In this document: in pieces, positions 61,443 to 64,000 of the stretch
Layout of the letters: every line of letters starts with the position of its first letter
Numbering within the stretch: position 1 is the first letter of the stretch
Notes under the pieces: generated by a model
Database searches by the model: none
Seen by the model: only the letters and a program-made list of their open reading frames with translations
What the model was told of the DNA's origin: nothing
Program-made: the position numbers and the translations under genes
Origin: Verrucomicrobiota bacterium
Lineage (GTDB): Bacteria; Verrucomicrobiota; Verrucomicrobiia; Opitutales; UBA2995
Length of the DNA stretch: 64,000 nucleotides
Assembly: GCA_027622555.1 (NCBI GenBank)
Contig: JAQBYJ010000010.1
Span: forward strand, 1 to 64,000
Direction: 5' to 3'

Positions 61443-63245
61443 ATGTATCCATTAAAAGATATCCGCAATTTCTGTATTATCGCTCACGTTGATCACGGCA
61501 AAACAACCTTGTCTGATCGCTTGCTAGAGAGCACTCAAACAGTGGTTAAGCGGGAAATGAAGGAGCAGCTGCTCGACTCGATGGACTTAGAGCGAGAGCG
61601 TGGTATTACCATAAAATCCCACCCGGTTACCATGCTTTATACCGCAAAAGACGGCCGGACCTACCGCTTTAATCTGATTGATACACCCGGACACGTAGAC
61701 TTTTCATATGAAGTTTCCCGAAGCCTGGCTGCCGCGGAAGGAGCTCTTCTACTTATTGATGCAGCTCAGGGTGTAGAGGCTCAAACCGTCGCCAATGCGC
61801 ATTTAGCTGTTGCCCAGAATCTCGCAATAATTCCGGTTATCAATAAAATCGATCTACCTGGTGCAAATCTTGAACTTTGCTTGAAACAACTGGAAGATAT
61901 TTTGGCGATCCCAGCTGAAGAAGCGGTTTTGGCAAGCGCGAAGGAGGGGATAGGGATTGAAGAAATTCTTGAAGCGGTCGTAAAACACGTGCCACCGCCA
62001 AGACTTGCTGATTATCCACAAACACGAGTCTTGGTTTTCGATTCAGTTTACGATTCTTACAAGGGGGTTATCTGTTATGTTCGGATTTTTTCGGGCAGAC
62101 TAAGAGGTGGTGATAAAATCATTTTGATGAAGGATGGCGTCAAAGCTGAGATAAAGGAAGTAGGGATCTTTACACCTGGAATGAAGGAGGTCGATGAACT
62201 GACGGCCGGTAATTCCGGTTATATTGTGACGAACATCAAAGCAGTCTCGGATATTAAAATGGGCGACACTGTCACTCTGGACAAAGATCCGGCAAAAGAA
62301 ATGCTCGAAGGCTATCAAGAGATCCGTCCTATGGTTTACAGCGGTATATATTCTCTCGATACATCCGATTATCAGAAACTAAAATCAAGCATGGGAAAGT
62401 TGAGGCTTAATGATGCTGCATTTACGTTTCAGGCTGAAAGCTCTGTAGCATTGGGTTTTGGATTTCGGTGTGGCTTTTTGGGATTACTTCATATGGAAAT
62501 TATCCAGGAGCGAATTCGAAGGGAGTATGATGTTGATATCATCGCCACGTATCCAAGTGTTGTTTACAAAGTAAAAACAACCGATCATCAATTCCTGCAG
62601 GTGGATAATCCGGTGAATTTGCCTGATCCGGAAACTATTGAATATATTGAAGAGCCGATGATTGTGGCTACGATTCACATACCTGGACAATATATCGGCG
62701 ACATATTGGCGTTGGTTATGGATAAGCGCGGGCTCTGTGAACATACGGAGACGTTGGATGAAACACGCCTTATGTTAACCTGTCGATTGCCCCTTAATGA
62801 AGTGCTCGTTGATTTTAATGACAAACTAAAAAGCATAACCAAGGGCTACGGTTCCATGGATTACGAATTTGCAGAATACCAAAGATCTAAATTGGTCAAA
62901 CTCGACATTCTGGTTAATGGGGAACCGGTAGATGCTTTTTCTTCCATTGTGCACGTCGACAAAGCCGAAGGTAAAGGCAGGGAGCTTTGCAAGAAGTTGA
63001 AAGATATTCTGCCGCGGCAAATGTTTAAGATTCCGGTGCAAGCAACGATTGGCGGTAAAGTTGTTGCTCGCGAAACGCTGAGTGCTTTTAGAAAAGATGT
63101 TACCGCGAAATGTTATGGAGGAGATATTTCGCGAAAAAGAAAACTTCTGGATAAGCAAAAAGAAGGCAAAAAACGTATGAAGCAAATTGGGAAAGTTTCA
63201 ATTCCCCAAGAAGCCTTTATTGATATTCTTAAAAGCAGTACCTAG
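61443..63245 (+). CDS. lepA: Elongation factor 4 (LepA)
   Basis: A 600-residue LepA, the normal length. The GTPase domain opens with NFCIIAHVDHGKTTLSDRLLE, then switch motif RERGITIKSHPVTM, DTPGHVDFSYEVSRSLAA and NKIDLPGA. EF-G-like domains follow, and the C-terminal LepA-specific domain ends in GKKRMKQIGKVSIPQEAFIDIL. It acts on ribosomes in initiation and elongation quality control. A strong GGGGAGG (61422-61428) lies 14 bases before the ATG, longer than usual, while an overlapping 7-codon ORF (ATG 61432) lies three bases after it; either is a minor point of interest. lepB follows, as in many genomes. Confidence 0.95.
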   Translation: MYPLKDIRNFCIIAHVDHGKTTLSDRLLESTQTVVKREMKEQLLDSMDLERERGITIKSHPVTMLYTAKDGRTYRFNLIDTPGHVDFSYEVSRSLAAAEGALLLIDAAQGVEAQTVANAHLAVAQNLAIIPVINKIDLPGANLELCLKQLEDILAIPAEEAVLASAKEGIGIEEILEAVVKHVPPPRLADYPQTRVLVFDSVYDSYKGVICYVRIFSGRLRGGDKIILMKDGVKAEIKEVGIFTPGMKEVDELTAGNSGYIVTNIKAVSDIKMGDTVTLDKDPAKEMLEGYQEIRPMVYSGIYSLDTSDYQKLKSSMGKLRLNDAAFTFQAESSVALGFGFRCGFLGLLHMEIIQERIRREYDVDIIATYPSVVYKVKTTDHQFLQVDNPVNLPDPETIEYIEEPMIVATIHIPGQYIGDILALVMDKRGLCEHTETLDETRLMLTCRLPLNEVLVDFNDKLKSITKGYGSMDYEFAEYQRSKLVKLDILVNGEPVDAFSSIVHVDKAEGKGRELCKKLKDILPRQMFKIPVQATIGGKVVARETLSAFRKDVTAKCYGGDISRKRKLLDKQKEGKKRMKQIGKVSIPQEAFIDILKSST

Positions 63246-63319
63246 TAATAATTTTAATCTGTAAACATTTAGGCTGCCATCGGTTTAACCTCTGATAAAT
63301 CTTTTAGGTAAATTATTTC

Positions 63320-64000
63320 ATGAAGAAAAATAACCATAAAAAACTCCGGGAAAAAGCCGAAAACTGGTTGAGATTAGCTGAAAAGATATACCACTTCAGG
63401 AAAGACCTTATCGATGAGGTTGATATGAAGGAACTTCATGAGACCTCCTTGGCGCTCAATAAGGCCTTGAAGATTAAAGGAGAAGAAGACTGGGGAAAGG
63501 TTCGTTTGGCTTCTGAAGAACTGGAAAAAGCCTTAAAGCGAGTTGGCGGGTATTTTTATCCGCAAAATTTTTGGGCAGAAAATGCCGAAATGTTTCTTGT
63601 AGCAGCCATAGTCGCCTTGGCGATTCGCACTTTTTTCCTACAACCCTTTAAAATTCCCACGAATTCAATGTATCCCTCATATAACGGAATGACGCACGAG
63701 GTATATGAAGAAGAAGATGCTCCCGGTCCTTTGGGTAAGATTGCTACTTTTTTGGCGTGGGGTTCGGTTCGACGCGAAATTTCAGCACCTGTATCTGGAG
63801 AGATTCTCTTACCGATAAATGATTTTGAACAGGTTCCAGGAAGAAAATGGTTAGTGCTGCCGACTAGATTGAATCAGTACTCTTTGTTGGTGGGCAATAC
63901 TGAGGTGAGCTTCAAGGTTCCCGGAGAATTTCATCCGCAAGAGGTTTTCATGGATGCTTTTTTCCCTGACAATGAAGGTGACTGGAATGATTTGATACAG
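63320..64000 (+). CDS. lepB: Signal peptidase I, 5' part
   Basis: The frame opens at ATG 63320 and stays open to the window end (227 codons read). A basic, coiled N-terminal region of about 85 residues (MKKNNHKKLREKAENWLRL...) is unusually long and precedes the membrane helix (about 93-110, MFLVAAIVALAIRTFFL). Then comes the catalytic serine S116 in FKIPTNSMYPS. The general-base lysine and the end are beyond the window. It cleaves signal peptides from the many secreted proteins described here. It follows lepA by 74 bp on the same strand, a common pairing. Confidence 0.9.
   Translation, partial: MKKNNHKKLREKAENWLRLAEKIYHFRKDLIDEVDMKELHETSLALNKALKIKGEEDWGKVRLASEELEKALKRVGGYFYPQNFWAENAEMFLVAAIVALAIRTFFLQPFKIPTNSMYPSYNGMTHEVYEEEDAPGPLGKIATFLAWGSVRREISAPVSGEILLPINDFEQVPGRKWLVLPTRLNQYSLLVGNTEVSFKVPGEFHPQEVFMDAFFPDNEGDWNDLIQ

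Noticed and set aside
1-64000. CRISPR arrays, rRNA genes, insertion sequences or prophage modules
   Set aside because: No repeat-spacer pattern, ribosomal RNA sequence, transposase or phage gene was recognised in reading both strands.

Overview
The window looks like a piece of a Gram-negative, aerobic, probably aquatic bacterium of the Verrucomicrobiota (an Opitutae-like lineage is my best guess). The grounds are two formylglycine-type sulfatases, PQQ-type propellers with cytochrome c, outer-membrane lipoproteins and two RND efflux sets, an ECF sigma/anti-sigma pair of the kind common in that phylum, and a TonB-plug signature (ELSPF...NTxxG...DLSKAINIVTKDFL) whose wording is typical of opitutal TonB receptors. 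This placement is inference from gene content, not from a marker search. Clear Shine-Dalgarno sequences are absent at many of the starts I inspected.

Layout. 1-3420 is a decaying stretch: a frameshifted HupE remnant, an intact ornithine-cyclodeaminase-like gene, an acyl-CoA dehydrogenase cut off before its catalytic end, and the tail of a membrane protein with an internal stop. 3498-8066 carries a HupE/UreJ-type permease, a DUF4198-type periplasmic protein and a divergent M1 peptidase, perhaps a metal-acquisition group. 8181-17292 holds envelope and redox genes, with a tandem pair of cytochrome c-sugar dehydrogenase fusions, a double thioredoxin-like protein and a PQQ-like propeller. 17302-21317 (minus) has an unknown helical-repeat protein ending in a TonB-plug fragment, an enolase-superfamily enzyme and a sulfatase.

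21374-24398 contains a glycosyltransferase, a structured spacer, a 39-codon ORF and a cobalamin-type radical SAM enzyme. 24726-28535 is a sugar ABC importer in which permease and binding protein are one polypeptide. 28556-32522 has an RDD protein, a propeller lipoprotein and TypA. 32832-38424 (plus) and 40844-46529 (minus) are two complete RND tripartite efflux operons enclosing a TPR protein and a second sulfatase.

46737-64000 is mostly housekeeping: AhpD-like protein, Gre-like factor, beta-CASP nuclease, purH (behind a candidate structured leader), M48 and M20 peptidases, Pal, a CbiX-like protein, a truncated response regulator, tRNA-Lys, ECF sigma plus anti-sigma, dapA-dapB-ruvA, pilT, fabD, lepA and the start of lepB.

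The most promising novelties are the small ORF coupled to the B12 radical SAM gene (possible new RiPP system), the protein with a TonB-plug tail, the purH leader, and the one-chain ABC permease/receptor. None can be proved from the sequence alone.
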